Source of the DNA: Acanthornis magna
Lineage: Eukaryota; Chordata; Aves; Passeriformes; Acanthizidae
Reading direction: 5' to 3'
NCBI GenBank assembly: GCA_036785705.1
Contig: JAWUZG010000174.1
Coordinates: forward strand, 1,234,001 to 1,298,000
Length of the DNA stretch: 64,000 bases
This document shows, piece by piece, positions 37,826 through 64,000 of this stretch. Position 1 is the first letter of the stretch, and each line of letters begins with the position of its first letter. The notes below the pieces were generated by a model. It had not been told where the DNA came from, made no database searches, and saw only the letters and a program-made list of their open reading frames with translations. The position numbers and the translations under genes are program-made.

Positions 37826-38265
37826 TGTGGATGTGCTGGAGGGCAGGAACGCTCTGCAGAGGGATCGGGACAGGCTGGATTGATGGGCTGAGGCCAACTG
37901 CACAAGATTCAACAAGGCCGAGTTCCGGGTCCTGAATTTGGGTCACACCAAACCCAGGCAGTGCTCCAGGCATGGGGAAGAGTCTGGAAAGTTGCTGGGC
38001 AGAAAAGGCCCTGGGGGTGCTGAATGTGAGCCAGTGTGTGCCCAGGTGGGCAAGGGGCCCATGGCAAAGCAGGGCCAGCCAGGGACTGTCCCCTTGGGCT
38101 GGGCACCAGTGAGGCCCCACCTCAAATCCTGGATTGGAAAGACATTGAGGGGCTGGAGTGTATCCAGAGAAGGCAACAGAGCTGGGGAAGGGTCTGGGGC
38201 ACCAGGAGCACCTGAGAGAGCTGGGAGCCCTCAGCCTGGAGAAAAGGAGGCTCAGGCATGCAACA
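37826..38265 (+). mobile_element. CR1 LINE fragment, truncated at both ends
   Basis: Blocks shared with the 31.3-32.6 kb copy occur in the same order: ctctgcagagggatcgggac, aggctggattgatgggctga, acattgaggggctggagtgt and cagcctggagaaaaggaggc. The copy stops before the CR1 3' end. Its frames are broken by several stops and indels. Long frames on the opposite strand here are antisense shadows. Confidence 0.88.
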
Positions 38266-39264
38266 GGAAAATTACCAACGCAAATGCTGGATTTGATCCC
38301 AGGTAAAGCCCCATGACCAGAAGAGGGGACTCCATGATGAGGTTGGCTGCACAGGCCCCAGTGACACACGTGCTGAGCAGCAGTGTGAAATTCCAGATTA
38401 TTTCCTGCAGCCAACTCCGTCTCCACCTGTTCCCCCACTGCACGTAAGTGACAAATTCCCATCTGTTATCCAAGCACAACCCAAATCAGTGAACAGTATG
38501 TCAAACAAGGAAAGAAGAAGATACTGTGCCAAACATTTTCAGGTTTATTTTAAGCAGGTTTTAGCTATCAGCCAGCACCTTTTGGGATGTTTGGCCCTCG
38601 TTTGCCATAGGAAATTTATTTTTCTTCAGTTTTCCCTTCTTCATTAATTCAAAGTAAATTAAAAAAGGCCTGCAGCCTCACAGCATCCCTGGAGCTTGGG
38701 TACTACCACCAGAATCTGTGCAGAAGCCTAGATTTATGTGCCTGAGGTAAAACACACAGCCAGCCAGCCTCACCAGAGCTTGGTGGGCTCATTCCCAAAT
38801 CCAAATCTTCATTTCCAAATCCAAAAAAACACCCCAGCCTTGCAAACGCCATGCCAGAAATACCTACCTGTTTTACTGCCAGAGCCCCACTCCTGGTGCA
38901 GAACATGCTGGGAAATGCAGCCTCACAGAAAAGGCTTTTTCCTTGTGCTTCAGAGGCAGATCCCTGGAAAGCTGCTGGGCACTTCTGTGAGCTGGGCTGA
39001 ACAGAGGCAACACAGGACAAGACCGTCCCACCCACAGCAAACCCTGACAGTGAGTGAAGGGTCCCATGTCACACCAATTCTGCTCACAAATCTCTGATTT
39101 TCTCTATAGGAGCCACTGAGCTCCAGGTCCTGCCACACAGCAATGCTGGAAAGCTGAGCAGACCTCATCTTCCACCAGGATCCAACCCCAGATACAGTCA
39201 TGGCTCTCATTACCTCACCCTTTGCTGGCACAATGGACTTCAGCTCTGAAGCAGGGCTAAATGC
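38266..39264. other. Intergenic, nothing recognised
   Basis: No supported gene is seen. The stretch at 38.5-38.68 kb is AT-rich. Confidence 0.5.
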
Positions 39265-39440
39265 CTCCAGGGATCTGGAAAAGCTGTGGCTGCCCTGCTC
39301 CTGGAAGTGTTCAAGGCCAGGTTGGACAGGAGAAACCTGGTCTAGTGGAAGGTATTCCTGTCCATGGCGGGGGATTGAAACTAAATCACCGTTAAGGTTT
39401 TTCAAACCCAAACAATTTTAAGATGCTATGATCTGTCGTA
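39265..39440 (+). mobile_element. CR1 LINE 3' fragment
   Basis: The blocks gtgttcaaggccaggttgga, acctggtctagtggaaggta, ttcctgtccatggcggggga and ttcaaacccaaacaatttta are diverged CR1 3'-end sequence on the + strand, ending near gatgctatgatctg. Confidence 0.85.
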
Positions 39441-42400
39441 ACAACCCCCTTGGTTCCTGAGCCAATTCCCTGCCACCAACAGTGACTTCAGCAGTCATCT
39501 ACATGTTCCAGCACTACCACCACCAGGAATGAAGCCAGGGATGTTGTGCTCCAGAGTGGGCTGCCAATGTTTCTTAAAACCACTTATTGGATAAAAGCAG
39601 AGAACAACCATGCAGCCCCACCCCAGCCCCCCTGTCCCATCCCCCTGCTCTCTGCCTGCTCTGCTTTCCAGAAAGTGGAGTGGCTTCTCCTCTGCAGCTG
39701 CACCACTCAGACATGGCCAGATCTGAGAGCTCACCAGGCTCACAGCAACCGAGCCTCTTGGCTGCCAGGATGATGCCTCAGCAGTTTCTAAAAGTGGTGC
39801 CCAACTCAGACTCGCCCCAAGAGAAGGGAAGAAGCTGGAGCAGGTTTGCAGGACAAGCCTTTCTCATGCTGTAAGCTCCCACATATATCCAAGCACCTTC
39901 CCAGGACCCAGCACAGTCCTGAACCTCTGCAGTACATGCAGGCTGGAAGGAAGCAGCAGGCTGCACTGCCAGGCCATGGTTGAGGGGGCTGAAACACTCC
40001 TTGAGCACCAAAGCAGTCACTTACCTTACCTGGAAGACATCAGGTCTCAACTCCTGCAAGCTCCCAATCATTTGATGTTTGTGGTTTTGCCCCCATTAGC
40101 CTCAGCTGCATTTAAAAGGAATTGCTTCTCACCCCATGCTGACCCTGGGATGTAAGGAAGGTCCACAGCCCAGAATGGCACAGGCAGGTGACAGACAGCA
40201 AACAAGTCAGAAACCATCAAGGAGGAGCCCACCCTGCTATGAGCTCTGGGAACTGTGCAGCACTAGGCCCGCATCTCCAGTTCCCCTTGGATACCCAACT
40301 GCGAAAGGTGGGAGGGAGGAGATTTGGGAAACACATGATCCAAGCCAGGACTAGCTGCAGATCAGGAACACAGGGCTTTTTGAAGGTTCCCACCTGATGG
40401 GAAGAGAAACACCATCAAACCAGCAGCGCATTATGAAGGAGGGGACAAGGTACCCACAGGCTTCACTGCTGCCACAGCATCTGGCAAGGGAACCTCTGCT
40501 CCAGTCTGATCCTTCCAAAACACACAGGAAGGGCCAAGATGTGTGTTTCTCCTGGGGTAAGCTCCCTTCAGCTGTAATTACATCACTGGGAGCACAGGGA
40601 GGTCATTGCAGCTATGTATGGGACAGCAGCCTAGACCTAGGTCCGATGCTAAATTCAAGGAAGACGTATGCAGCACTCCACTTCCAACACCCCCATCCTT
40701 CCAGAGCTGGGTGTTAGATAAAGTAACCAGCCTTTCCCCTCTATGGAAAGAAATCCTCTCTCCTCCCCATGCAATTACAGGTAGACTCTAGTGAGCACCA
40801 TCACCCCAAAGTAAGTGATGCTACCCCACATACGGAGGATTGGTAGATCATCAGTGTCCTGCACTTGTGCAGAAACCACTTTTATCCAGAACAGAGAAGA
40901 GCTGGAGTATCCAGCCGTGACATTTCCTGGGATGTCAGTCCAGTTCCTGTGGATGTCCTATGTTTTGGTACAGCTCACTTGCTGTAGCTGCTCCCAGGGA
41001 AACAAGCACACACCAGACCCTTGGGGTCAACCAGCAGGAGCCAGCACACAGCCCTACACAGTATATATCCAACTCTGGACTGGGGTTTTCAGGGACTGTA
41101 CAGACAGGACCAGTACATCCCTTGGGCCATGGGGTTTAGGCTTATCCCTCACACACCGAAAACATCATTCACACAGGCACTTCGGACTGAGAGTTGCAGC
41201 ATGAAGAGGGACAGGGGGGTGAGCAGATGCACACACACTTCCCACGTGCGCAGGCAGTCATCCCAGGCTGCCCTACACAACGCTCAGCAGGGTCTTGAGT
41301 TCTTCAAAACCAAGGAAAAGCTGGAAATTCAAAGCTAACAGAAGTACTTTCACACATGCATCAAGTCTAAAGGTAGAACTCAGTAGACAGTTTAATTTTA
41401 TGTAGTTTATCGCAGCACAAATACTGATGGCAAGAGAGTAAAGGTGATGACAAACCTGTGCTTCAGAGCTCGAGCTCATTTCTCACCAAAGAGCCCATGA
41501 GACTTCTGCCTGCATTTTCTGGCTCCAGAACTCCACCCCTCACCTTGGAACATGAGGCCACCTCCCATGCAGGAACCAACCTGTATGACCCTTACAGTCG
41601 ATTTGTTCAGCACCTTAACAGGCTTTATTAGCAGCACCATGACCCAGGCACCCCTCTAGGTCACCCAGGAGGCCTGGAGGACTGCTGGAGTTGAGCCCAC
41701 CATGTCCCACGCTGGCGGCTCCTGCTCCAAGCGTAGCTCAGCTCCAGAAGGTCCCATCCGTGGTGGAGCTTCTCACAAGCATGTGACATCAGGAACACGG
41801 GCCAAATTCCAATCTCAGCCCTTCTGTTATAAACCACCAGAGGGCAGCTGGAAACACACCACGGACAGGCACACACAGGGTGATTATTCCATTGCTGAGC
41901 ATTCCTCTTGCTCAGCTACTGCACTGAACTGAAAAGACACCCCAGCACACACACTCTGCCCTCCACGGGCAAGGAGTTGTCCCCATCCATGCCTCAGGGA
42001 AGCCCTCTGCCTACAGCCAAGAAGTGCCACATGGCACAGGTCCATGTCCAGCTGGTTCTTAGCTCTCAGGGCTCACATTGACAATTCAAGCCAAAAATTT
42101 CCCTGGCATAAGGAAAAGAATTTACTAACTTCCAGGGACCACTACATACTGGGGTAATCAGATAAATATAACCCATTGGTTACTCTGACCCTCTGCCAAA
42201 GCTGAGCAGTAGGCAGAGGGTAGCAGCATCAGGATGGGTCTAAAAAAATACAGAACCTATAGCCAAGAGAACCCAGACAGGAGCTGATGCAGATCAGAAT
42301 TTCCCTTGACCCTCATCCAAGCTCCTCCATCTCTGCTACAATCAATTTATTTCACATTCAGGCTTTCTTCCTAAGCCCATGGTGTATTTTCATCTCATCT

Positions 42401-45164
42401 CACTACAGTGAGGAATTGATCGGTCAGCATCAGCTTCCAAAGGAACAGGAGGGAGGAGCCCTGGACTTGCCAGTGTGTTTATGGCAAGGCAGGAGGATCT
42501 CTAGCTGAGATAACCTTGTTGTTGAGCTCCTGACTCCACCAATGCTACCAGCTTCTTGCACAATCCTGGACAAGTCATTTAGGGCAGAAGTTCACAGACA
42601 GCTCCAGCCAACTCCCAGATCATGGTTTCTTTTTTCCCAGGCTGGATTTCAGGAACTGATTCAGCCCATGAAAGGGACAGATCACCAATGGGATCAAGGT
42701 GACAAAACTAGTAGAAATGCACTAGTACGTTTCACTAGCTAGAACTTGTTTATTCATAGTTTAATCAGTTCAGGATTATTCTTTGAAGTTTTTGAAGTAG
42801 TAATTTCCTCTTCAATGCTTGATTTTCTTAGAGAGGAACAACAGTGAGGAATGTTTTTCAGAGGAAGCAGAGTGTGGGCAGCCAGGGGAAGCAAAGCAAG
42901 ACATCCTCCAAGCACAGCACCCCAGAAGCACCCCATGGAAAAAGGCAGACAGGGAGAGAGGTTGGTTCACATAAGATAAGGCAGCAGGAAGTCTGACAAT
43001 GGGTCAGGTCAGTGCTCACAATGCTCTTGCAAATACCTCTCAGAGTCTGGTTTTAAAAGGAGGCAGCTGCTGCCATCTGCAAATTGAGACCTAGATGGTG
43101 GCCAAGTATCTGAGAACACTGATGTCTCTTGGGAACCTGACAAAATCATTGGTCTGTTTTTAGCTGTGTACAGCAGCAAACAGCAGAAGCAGCAGGAGCA
43201 GGAGCAGATCCACCAAGCGAAACCAACCCAACAGCAACACTGAGATTTTGGGGGCCCTTCAAACTCCCTCCAGTCGGGCCCCAATGACCCAAATTCCATT
43301 CTCTACTGAAAGGCAATACCTTCTTACATTTCACCTAGTACAAATCCCACTAGCACACTCCAAAACCACTCTGGGATGTGAAACAGAGCACATAAATGAC
43401 AGAGAACTCAGGAGATTTGCACATCGATCCAATGTAACACTAAAGCAGCTGCATAGCTGCATTCTGTCAAATCTCCTTTTAGGGAACTCCTTAGGACAGG
43501 AAGGACAGACACATATAACCCCAGGCAGAGACAGTGAAGCATAAAGGAGACCATCCCAGGTCAGATAAACTAACACATTCCTTGGAAAGCCCCTCAAGGC
43601 CACAGGCAGCAGCTACCTAGGGGTGTGTGACAGTTTGCTTAACGCCATGAAACCAACTGCTCAGAAGTCTTCAGGTGACTCAGTTGTGTTGGGGAAGATG
43701 ACACTGCTCCTGAAAGCTCTTCTCTCAGAGGTCTTATCAAATATACCCATCTCTCCTTACCTGATACCCTCCCCATATCTGAATTAGGGCCACACCTCAC
43801 TATGTATAATGCCCAGCACTGACAGCAAGAACAAGCACATTACTGGGAAGGAGAGGGAGGGGTGAAGAAGTAGCTAAGCAAAGGAGCTGCCTTCTGGGAA
43901 AGCTGTAGAGTTCAGCCTGTCTCACTGATTTCCCAAACACTTCAGTAAGGATGACCCTCACTGCATTTCATGTTCAACAGTACCACTTCTTCCATAGCAT
44001 AACAGTTTCCCATTGCCCCACAGGGAAACAGGCAAGGGAGAGCAAGAAAAGGCTCATGACTCCAACATGTTCATGACAGTACAGCACGGGAAAGCTTGGA
44101 GAGAGAAAACAGTCACCAGTTTAACACAGTCTTAGCACCAGTCTGCATTACAGCAGCCATGCAGAGTCCATGCCTGCACCAGAAGGTACAGAAAGAGCAG
44201 GATCAGCTGAATCAGCTTATATATAGTGGAAAATTTCCACTTACCAACTAAATCAGCAAGGGTTGAGCTTAGTGTGTGCTTAAAATTATCTTCTCAGGAA
44301 AGCAACTGCTGTCCTGGAGCACTCTTCCCACCAGTAATTGACCCTGGAGACCAGTGTCTTGGTTTGGATTTTGGGTGCAAGTATGTCCCCTACAAGAGGC
44401 AGGCCTTTTTTCCACATTAACTATTTCCCTATTTAGTCCTCGATTTCCATGTCAGCTCTACTGACAACAGCACAGTGGGAAAACAAACTGATTCATCCTG
44501 TTTGTCACCACAGAACACACAAGTTTACCCTGATACAGCTGCAGTGGTCACACTGTGGGCATACTCCCACCTACTCCCTAACCCTCTATACCAGATCTGC
44601 TCCCCTACCTCCTCCTTTGCACTCCTTTTAGTATCAGCTTGACCCTGAAAAACAGGGTCCACTAGTTCATCAAGAAAGTATCGTGCAAGATGTCACATTT
44701 CCATGCAATTCCTGAATTTAATTGCTCCCTGTATAGCTTAATAGAGCTGATGTGAAGGACATGTGGGAACACACAGCGCAGGCAGGGAAAAGAGATGATC
44801 CCTGCTTCAGAGAAAACAAGCAGCTGATGAAGTGCCACTTGCTTTGAGTAGCCAACAGAAGCAAGAACTCCACTCACTACCTGATTAATATTAGGAACTA
44901 GAGGTTCACTGTGAGAGCCAACCAAAATCCTCAAATCACAAATCTAATTCTTGTGCAGGAAGAAGTGGCTGTTCAGTAAAAGTGTTACTTGAATAACCTG
45001 ACGATTTTATTAAGAAATTGTGGTGTCCCAGCCAATAAAACACAAAGCTGCTCTTCACCCCCATGCAGCCCTCAGTCCTTGGAACAAGTCTGATATGATT
45101 CTCAGGCATCTTCCCATCAGAGACATGTGGCCCTTTCCGAGGGACCCCATTAGCACACATAAGG
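39441..45164. other. Intergenic, nothing recognised
   Basis: This long stretch has only short frames on both strands and no family I know. It contains a CAG-like simple repeat near 43.17 kb. Confidence 0.5.
43171..43207 (+). repeat. CAG/GAGCAG imperfect trinucleotide repeat
   Basis: The run consists of imperfect cag, caa, gag and aag units in one register. It is not in a supported coding region. Confidence 0.65.
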
Positions 45165-45292
45165 ACAAGGTGGACAGGGCTTGGAGCTACCTGGTCTAGT
45201 GGAAGGTGTCCCTGTCCATGTCAGGGGGTGGAATGAGATGGGCTTTCAGGTCCTTTTCAACCCAAACCAGTCTGGGATTCTGGGATTCTATG
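45165..45292 (+). mobile_element. CR1 LINE 3' fragment
   Basis: The blocks aggtggacagggcttggagc, tacctggtctagtggaaggt, gtccctgtccatgtcagggg and caacccaaaccagtctggga are followed by two degraded ATTCTxTG units. It is a very short, 5'-truncated CR1 on the + strand. Confidence 0.9.
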
Positions 45293-45975
45293 CAGCAGCT
45301 GGTTAAGCAGCCAGTCCAAACCCCATGTACTATTTGTGCTCATGAGCTGCTGCAGGTACCTCAGTAGCCCTCACAGGTGAGAGGACAGCAGCCCTGAGCT
45401 GCAAGTACATCTGCAGAGGCAAATCCTCTGTCAGTAATGTGAGGTAATCCCAGCTCACACCATGGACTGGCTTGCCATACCAGAATCAAAAAAGTGCCAC
45501 GTATTTCAACCTGCCTCCAAGCCCTGTGCTCTCAAACCCACTAGCTGAAAGTGGCAGTTCCAGAAGGGGAAGTGAGTGGTGGATTTGCCTGCTTTTGCTA
45601 ATTTTTTAATGCTTTCATACAGGAAGGAAGACAGTCACCATGGAGCTCATTCGAGAACCTCTTAACAACCTGGCAAGACGGAGCACATCTCACTCACCTG
45701 GCCTCAGACAAACCTCTCTACCACACTCCAGCAAAAAACAGGCACAGTGTGAAACAGCTCAAGAGCTGTTTGAGCTTGTTTAAGCAGTCGCAGGCCTGGG
45801 ACAGCTATGTCCTCACAGATCCAGGGAGCCGTCAGACTTCTGCAAAGCTAATGTAACACTCAGAGGAAGGAAACAGCACCGCTCCTTGAAAAGTATGTTT
45901 CTCCATCACCCAGTGCTTCCTGGATTCCCTCCAGAGCCAAGTCTAACTTTGTGGCCTTGATTTAACAGAACAGAC
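45293..45975. other. Intergenic, nothing recognised
   Basis: A non-coding stretch between a CR1 fragment and the likely far end of CDC42. Confidence 0.5.
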
Positions 45976-45981
45976 TTTATT
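45976..45981 (-). terminator. Candidate distal CDC42 poly(A) signal (AATAAA)
   Basis: This is the only canonical AATAAA I find on the - strand between 45.9 and 48.2 kb. It would give a 3' UTR of about 2.25 kb. Confidence 0.35.
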
Positions 45982-46934
45982 GCTTAGTTGAAAGGACTGG
46001 CTCGGATCACTGCCATGAATATGTATGCAGACAGACAACTTAAGGACATATCCAAGACAGAAAAGGCTTGACAGGGTAACCCTGAAGAAGTTATGAATGG
46101 TTTTCCCTCCACTCCAAAGGCAGTTTCCTGCAGGCAATCCCTTGGTCTTGCTGCTGGCTTTAGACACAGGAATTAGAATTAGCTGTTGTAAGAAACAGAA
46201 GCTGTAAGAACAGCCACCAACATGTACCAGCAGAACCTTCTCCAGGAACCCCAGAGTTCCAGCCAAGCCTCCCCACAGAAGGCAGCAATTGAAACTGAAC
46301 TGCAAAGTTGAACAGCAGCACTAATAACTACGAAATGTGAAAAACCGCACATTTCACACTAAACTTTGGGATTAGAGTACCCAAAAATCAGCTTCTTAAA
46401 AGAAAAGTGAGACTCTTTGTAATGTGTTTTAATAATTAATACAAGTTATTATCAACAGTGTAAGACTTCACTATTCTTCTAAAGCATTAACAAAAAGGTG
46501 TAATAAAGTGTGTGCAGTTTTGGGATAGGTATGATGTCATTTGTCCCTTTAGGGTTTCTGCTATCTGTCCATGAACAGGGAACAACAGCAAACTTCTTGA
46601 CAAAAGAGGTGCAGGAGTCCAACAAACCCCAAAAGCCAGCTTTTACTATTTGAGAGCATGCACACTGAGTACTTATTTCATTAAGAATTATCAAACCCTC
46701 TCTTCATCAGGGTCTGAAAGCGAAGATGTTGCATCAAAGATTAGAGCAATTTTGACAGGACTGAGGTCAGCAGCAGACTGACAAGGATTAAACATTAAGG
46801 AAAGACCCAGCCTAGCTCGCAAGGAGAAGAGTGGGGCTCACAAGGGATAAAAGACATATTTACAAGTCTTTCACACTCAAGAGAAAGGCAAAGGAAATAA
46901 CTACCCTCAGGCAGGCTTGTGAAGATACTTTATG

Positions 46935-46940
46935 TTTAAT
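46935..46940 (-). terminator. Candidate CDC42 poly(A) signal (ATTAAA)
   Basis: ATTAAA on the - strand, about 1.29 kb past the ubiquitous stop codon. That distance is near what I recall for the mammalian 3' UTR. It is one of three candidates. Confidence 0.35.
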
Positions 46941-48229
46941 ACATCTGAAAAGAATGCATATACAAAGAACTTAGACATGAAAAAGCATTGGTTCAACACT
47001 AATGAGTCTACAAGAAGTTGAAATTTTGGAAGATGGAGAAGATTCCCTAAGACTTAAAAAATTTTGAATTTGCAAACCAAAATATATTTTTGGTAAAATC
47101 CTTATGATACTGCAGTTGGTCTATGTAGAGACCCTGCACATGATGCTCAGGGGTTGGAGCCCCTCTTACAGGTTCAAGGTTACTCATAAGCAAAATGCAG
47201 AAAAAGGGGTTCCCTCAACTGGTCCCGATATGGCGCCACACCAAAAAACAGAAGCCCCTCCCTGCACTTCCTTTCGACTGGCACAGGTCTATCTTTCCAC
47301 CCTTCCCTGAAGGATGTCAAGCCATCCAGCAGGAGATGCACCATCAGAGCCAGCTCCAAAACCCATTGTAGCATATCCCGGGTCTCTTCAGGGTGTCCAA
47401 GCAGCAGTGTATGTGCTGGTCATTGTAAGCGTTTCTCTAATAATTAAGGATTGGCAGAAGGCAGGTTTGTTAAAAGCCAACTGACCCAGCTAGGCATGTT
47501 TCCAAAGGTGCAGTTATTTCTTCAACATGAGCCAAAAGCTTATGATGGCAAAGATTAAGGAAGAGACTGGCAAGTTAGTTTCAAGTCTGATGGTGCATCC
47601 AGAGAAAATTATTCTCCTATTCCTAAGGCTTCATAACTTAGAGGATGGGGCAGAAATTTATGACCTGCACAGTTAAAAAGACAGGGGAAAAAGATACAAG
47701 GCAACTTCAGAGAAGATGTATTTTCTACAATCCTTCTTAGAGGAGCACCAGCTTGGGACATTTTACTTCCCTGACTAAAGTCTGCTCATACCCAGGCTGC
47801 TAGCTGGCTGCAAGAACAGCCCTACAAGGTCTAGAAACCAGAACCAAGTCTTGCCACACGGGCATAAGGGGCAAGGCTTCAGTAAAACAGCCTAAAATTA
47901 GTCTGTTACAGAAAAAGTCATTGAGCATGCCTTGATGTTAAACAAAAAAAAATTAGAAACAATAAAAATAAAAAACTAGTAATGATCAGTGTTTTCTGAT
48001 AATACATAATTACTCAAAATTAACTAGTTTAACTGAATTGAGGGGGCACTGGGGAATAAACACTAACATTCTCATCTCACACAGGGATTGTGTGGGGGAG
48101 ATGGGAGTGCAGGGCATTTGTCATTATTGCAAAAACAAATTTTAAAATTTGTATCTTTAGTCTGATTTTAACATTGCTTTTAGTATGACATCAAACACCA
48201 GCTTTGCAGAAGGGGCTGTGGAGGGACGT

Positions 48230-61812
<13,583 letters not shown>

Positions 61813-61849
61813 AGCTGAAATCTACTAGAATATCAACTCCAAAGAGAAC

Positions 61850-64000
61850 CTAGAAGGAAAAAAAAAAGAGATACATATATTTAGATGTTTCCCATACTCA
61901 CTAGATAGCCATGCACATCATCAATGACCTTTAACTGGAGCCCAAACCACTAACAGCACATCTGAGATATGAAAACAAGACAATCCTAAATGAGCCGGTA
62001 GATCCTTTCTTTCCACCACACACACAAAGCTGCTCACATTCAAAAGCAAAAGAATTTTTACCTAGTTACTTAGAGATGGGCAAAAACACCTTTGGGCTCT
62101 TACAGACTCTGTTTTTAATGCATGGAAGCATCTAGCATCACATGCACTGAAAGCTGGAAGTGTAAGTTCCGGTCTTGGTCTTAAGAGCTGCTTAGGAACA
62201 CACCTGCCTCCCATAAAGCTCCCTCTGGAGAGCAGCTCAGCATGAGACACACCAGCAGTGCCTTGAAGCTAGCTTATGGAATAAAAATTAACATGTACAC
62301 ACAGAAATAAACATGATTAGTTACTTCCTTCCCCACCTCTTTTAAGACCTAAGCACAGTTTTACAATATTCTGGTTAAAGCTGTTATTTAACACACACCT
62401 TTATCCCCACTGTGAAGCGTTAACAGCACTGACAGTTTAGCACAGCATTCAGATCCCAAGGGAATTACCATTCAGACATCACAAAATCCAGAGGTACCCA
62501 GCTACTCCAACACTGTCTCAGCAGAAACTTTAGTACATGAACTAAACTAGTCTGTATCACCAGTATCTCCTCCAAGCATTTGCTGGCTACCTCCAGTGCT
62601 GCACAGCCACCCTTCATTCATGTATTACTTTTATTAGAAGAGTGCCAGGCCTCCGGTCATTCCTTCACATAGATGTACGACATCCTGACCCCAGCCAATT
62701 AGTGGCAAAGCTCCCACTGACTGTCAGCATCATATCATCCAAAGTACTTTTATTTGCAGCAACAGAGACTTGCTGCAAAGTCTCTGTAAAGTCCTGACAG
62801 GGGCCAGAGGGTGTTGCAAGCAGCAAATTTGCCATCATAGGAACAACAATGCTTTTAGCCAAGCAACGATGCTGCCATGGCTCTCAGGTCTGCGTAACTG
62901 CAGATCACGGTAACTGCATTAAAAACCCAAATCAGTCCCTCTTGAACTATGCATTTGGTCACTTCCTGGGGATTTCACTTCTTACAGTAATGTGAATAAA
63001 GTACAGCGCAAATCCAGATTTTTGAGGCTTTAGTCACAGCCAGCAACATGATTTGATACTGTATATCACACTGTCATGCCCACAAGGAAAGGAAATTGCT
63101 AGGGACTCCAACATACCACCGCCAGCTCTTCTTCAGATGCTGCAGGGATGCACTAAGATTTTAACAAAGATGGCTACCTTCATAATAAACATCTTCAAAA
63201 GCTCCTAAGAACAGTACTTGTAGGGGAATACTAGTCACCACCATTCCCACAAGACCCGGACAAAACCACAAGCAGTTTTAGGAAATAGCAGCAAAGATTC
63301 TCAGAGCAGGCCATCAGCCAGCACCTGGTGCATCAGGCACTCACACTGCCATCCTCATCTATAAATCTTTTCAGCAAGCACAGAGACAATGAATGATGTG
63401 TGTAAGGATCAGGTGTTGTCACCAGTCCTCTACTTGATGCCCCATTTCAAAATCAATAGAATCTACTGATTTATGTAGATTTCAGTTTCACAGTGGACAT
63501 TCAGAAGGATGCACCGTGCAGGCGTATCAACAGGCCCTTCATTAATGCAACAAAAAGCACTGAAATTTGGCCCTGAAGCAAACACATATTTACTCAGAAG
63601 GACAAAGCAATTATTTACATTTCAAAAGACATCTTCCGTGTTCATGCCAGTTCAACTGTTTATATCCAAGTACTATTATTCAATATTGCCTCAGTTGCAA
63701 AGTGCTCCCACAGTTCTGCCTTGCCATGGTGACAGCACCGATTGATCCCAGAGAAAGTCCCATTTCAGAACAAAAAAAAGGCAACCAGACAGAAAGCAGG
63801 CAATGGAACAGCACAGCTCAGGCCCATATTAAGAATGTCTTCATACTCAAAGCAAAGGTGGAAAGGGATGAGTCAGTCATTAAGGAGATTTCAAAAGGAA
63901 AACACGTCAAAACCCAGGCCGAGCAAACGAACCCAAGTGCATTCCAGCTAACCCCAGCCACAGTCACCAGTATGCCCCACTCACAAAGGCAAGACAATTC
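61850..64000 (-). other. CDC42: CDC42 5' intron, upstream exon not in view
   Basis: The acceptor ccttctag at 61853-61850, preceded in the transcript by a run of T, shows that a non-coding exon must lie further upstream. No CpG-rich promoter is visible up to the end of the window, so that exon probably lies beyond 64 kb. Confidence 0.7.

Larger units (their letters stand above)
45976..48229 (-). other. CDC42: CDC42 3' UTR (ubiquitous form), extent uncertain
   Basis: The region follows the CVLL stop codon on the - strand. The proximal 400 bases are AT-rich, with U-rich runs in the transcript, and resemble the mammalian CDC42 3' UTR as I recall it. Candidate poly(A) hexamers on the - strand are ATTAAA at 46935-46940, ATTAAA at 46428-46433 and AATAAA at 45976-45981. 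Which one is used cannot be decided from sequence. Confidence 0.4.

Noticed and set aside
37162..38462. Long - strand frames (187 and 245 codons)
   Set aside because: The 245-codon frame lies largely antisense to the CR1 fragment at 37.8-38.3 kb, and neither has a recognisable domain.
20066..45975. A hidden host gene between WNT4 and CDC42
   Set aside because: I found no set of exon-like segments with conserved protein words. The only recognisable protein pieces are CR1 reverse transcriptase.

Overview
This is a vertebrate nuclear DNA window, almost certainly from a bird. It holds two textbook developmental and signalling genes in convergent (tail-to-tail) order: WNT4 on the + strand in the first 20 kb and CDC42 on the - strand in the last 18 kb. 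The same convergent CDC42/WNT4 neighbourhood is known on human chromosome 1. An avian source is suggested by several short, 5'-truncated CR1 LINEs with the typical CR1 3' ends, by a solo LTR of a type common in songbird and other neoavian genomes, by compact introns, and by a WNT4 protein that reads like avian WNT4.

Layout. 1-3.0 kb: upstream flank of WNT4, non-coding, with an AT-rich patch that carries three TCF/LEF-like motifs. About 3.05-4.24 kb: CpG island holding the WNT4 promoter region and coding exon 1 (3545-3621). 3.6-14.7 kb: an 11-kb first intron in which I recognise no transposon. 14.7-18.26 kb: coding exons 2-5, completing a 351-residue protein with all 24 cysteines and the acylated serine. 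18.26 to about 20.06 kb: the likely WNT4 3' UTR. 20.1 to about 46 kb: an intergenic region without a recognisable host gene. It contains CR1 fragments in both orientations, one degraded reverse-transcriptase copy (about 31.32-32.56 kb), a solo LTR (about 33.86-34.47 kb) and simple repeats. About 46-61.85 kb: CDC42 on the - strand, with four shared coding exons and two alternative last exons, the brain type (CCIF end, 49706-49795) and the ubiquitous type (CVLL end, 48230-48319). 61.85-64 kb: CDC42 5' intron; the upstream non-coding first exon was not found in the window.

Function. WNT4 is a secreted lipid-modified ligand (kidney, Mullerian duct and ovary development). CDC42 is a Rho-family GTPase that controls polarity and actin and acts in non-canonical Wnt responses. 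They are neighbours, but nothing in the sequence shows shared control. Both genes are intact. Nothing here looks like a wholly new biological system. The points most worth a second look are the duplicated CDC42 last exons, a Thr in place of the mammalian Ser at CDC42 position 185, the upstream reading frames that meet the WNT4 start codon, the TCF/LEF motif cluster, and the transposon-poor WNT4 intron 1.
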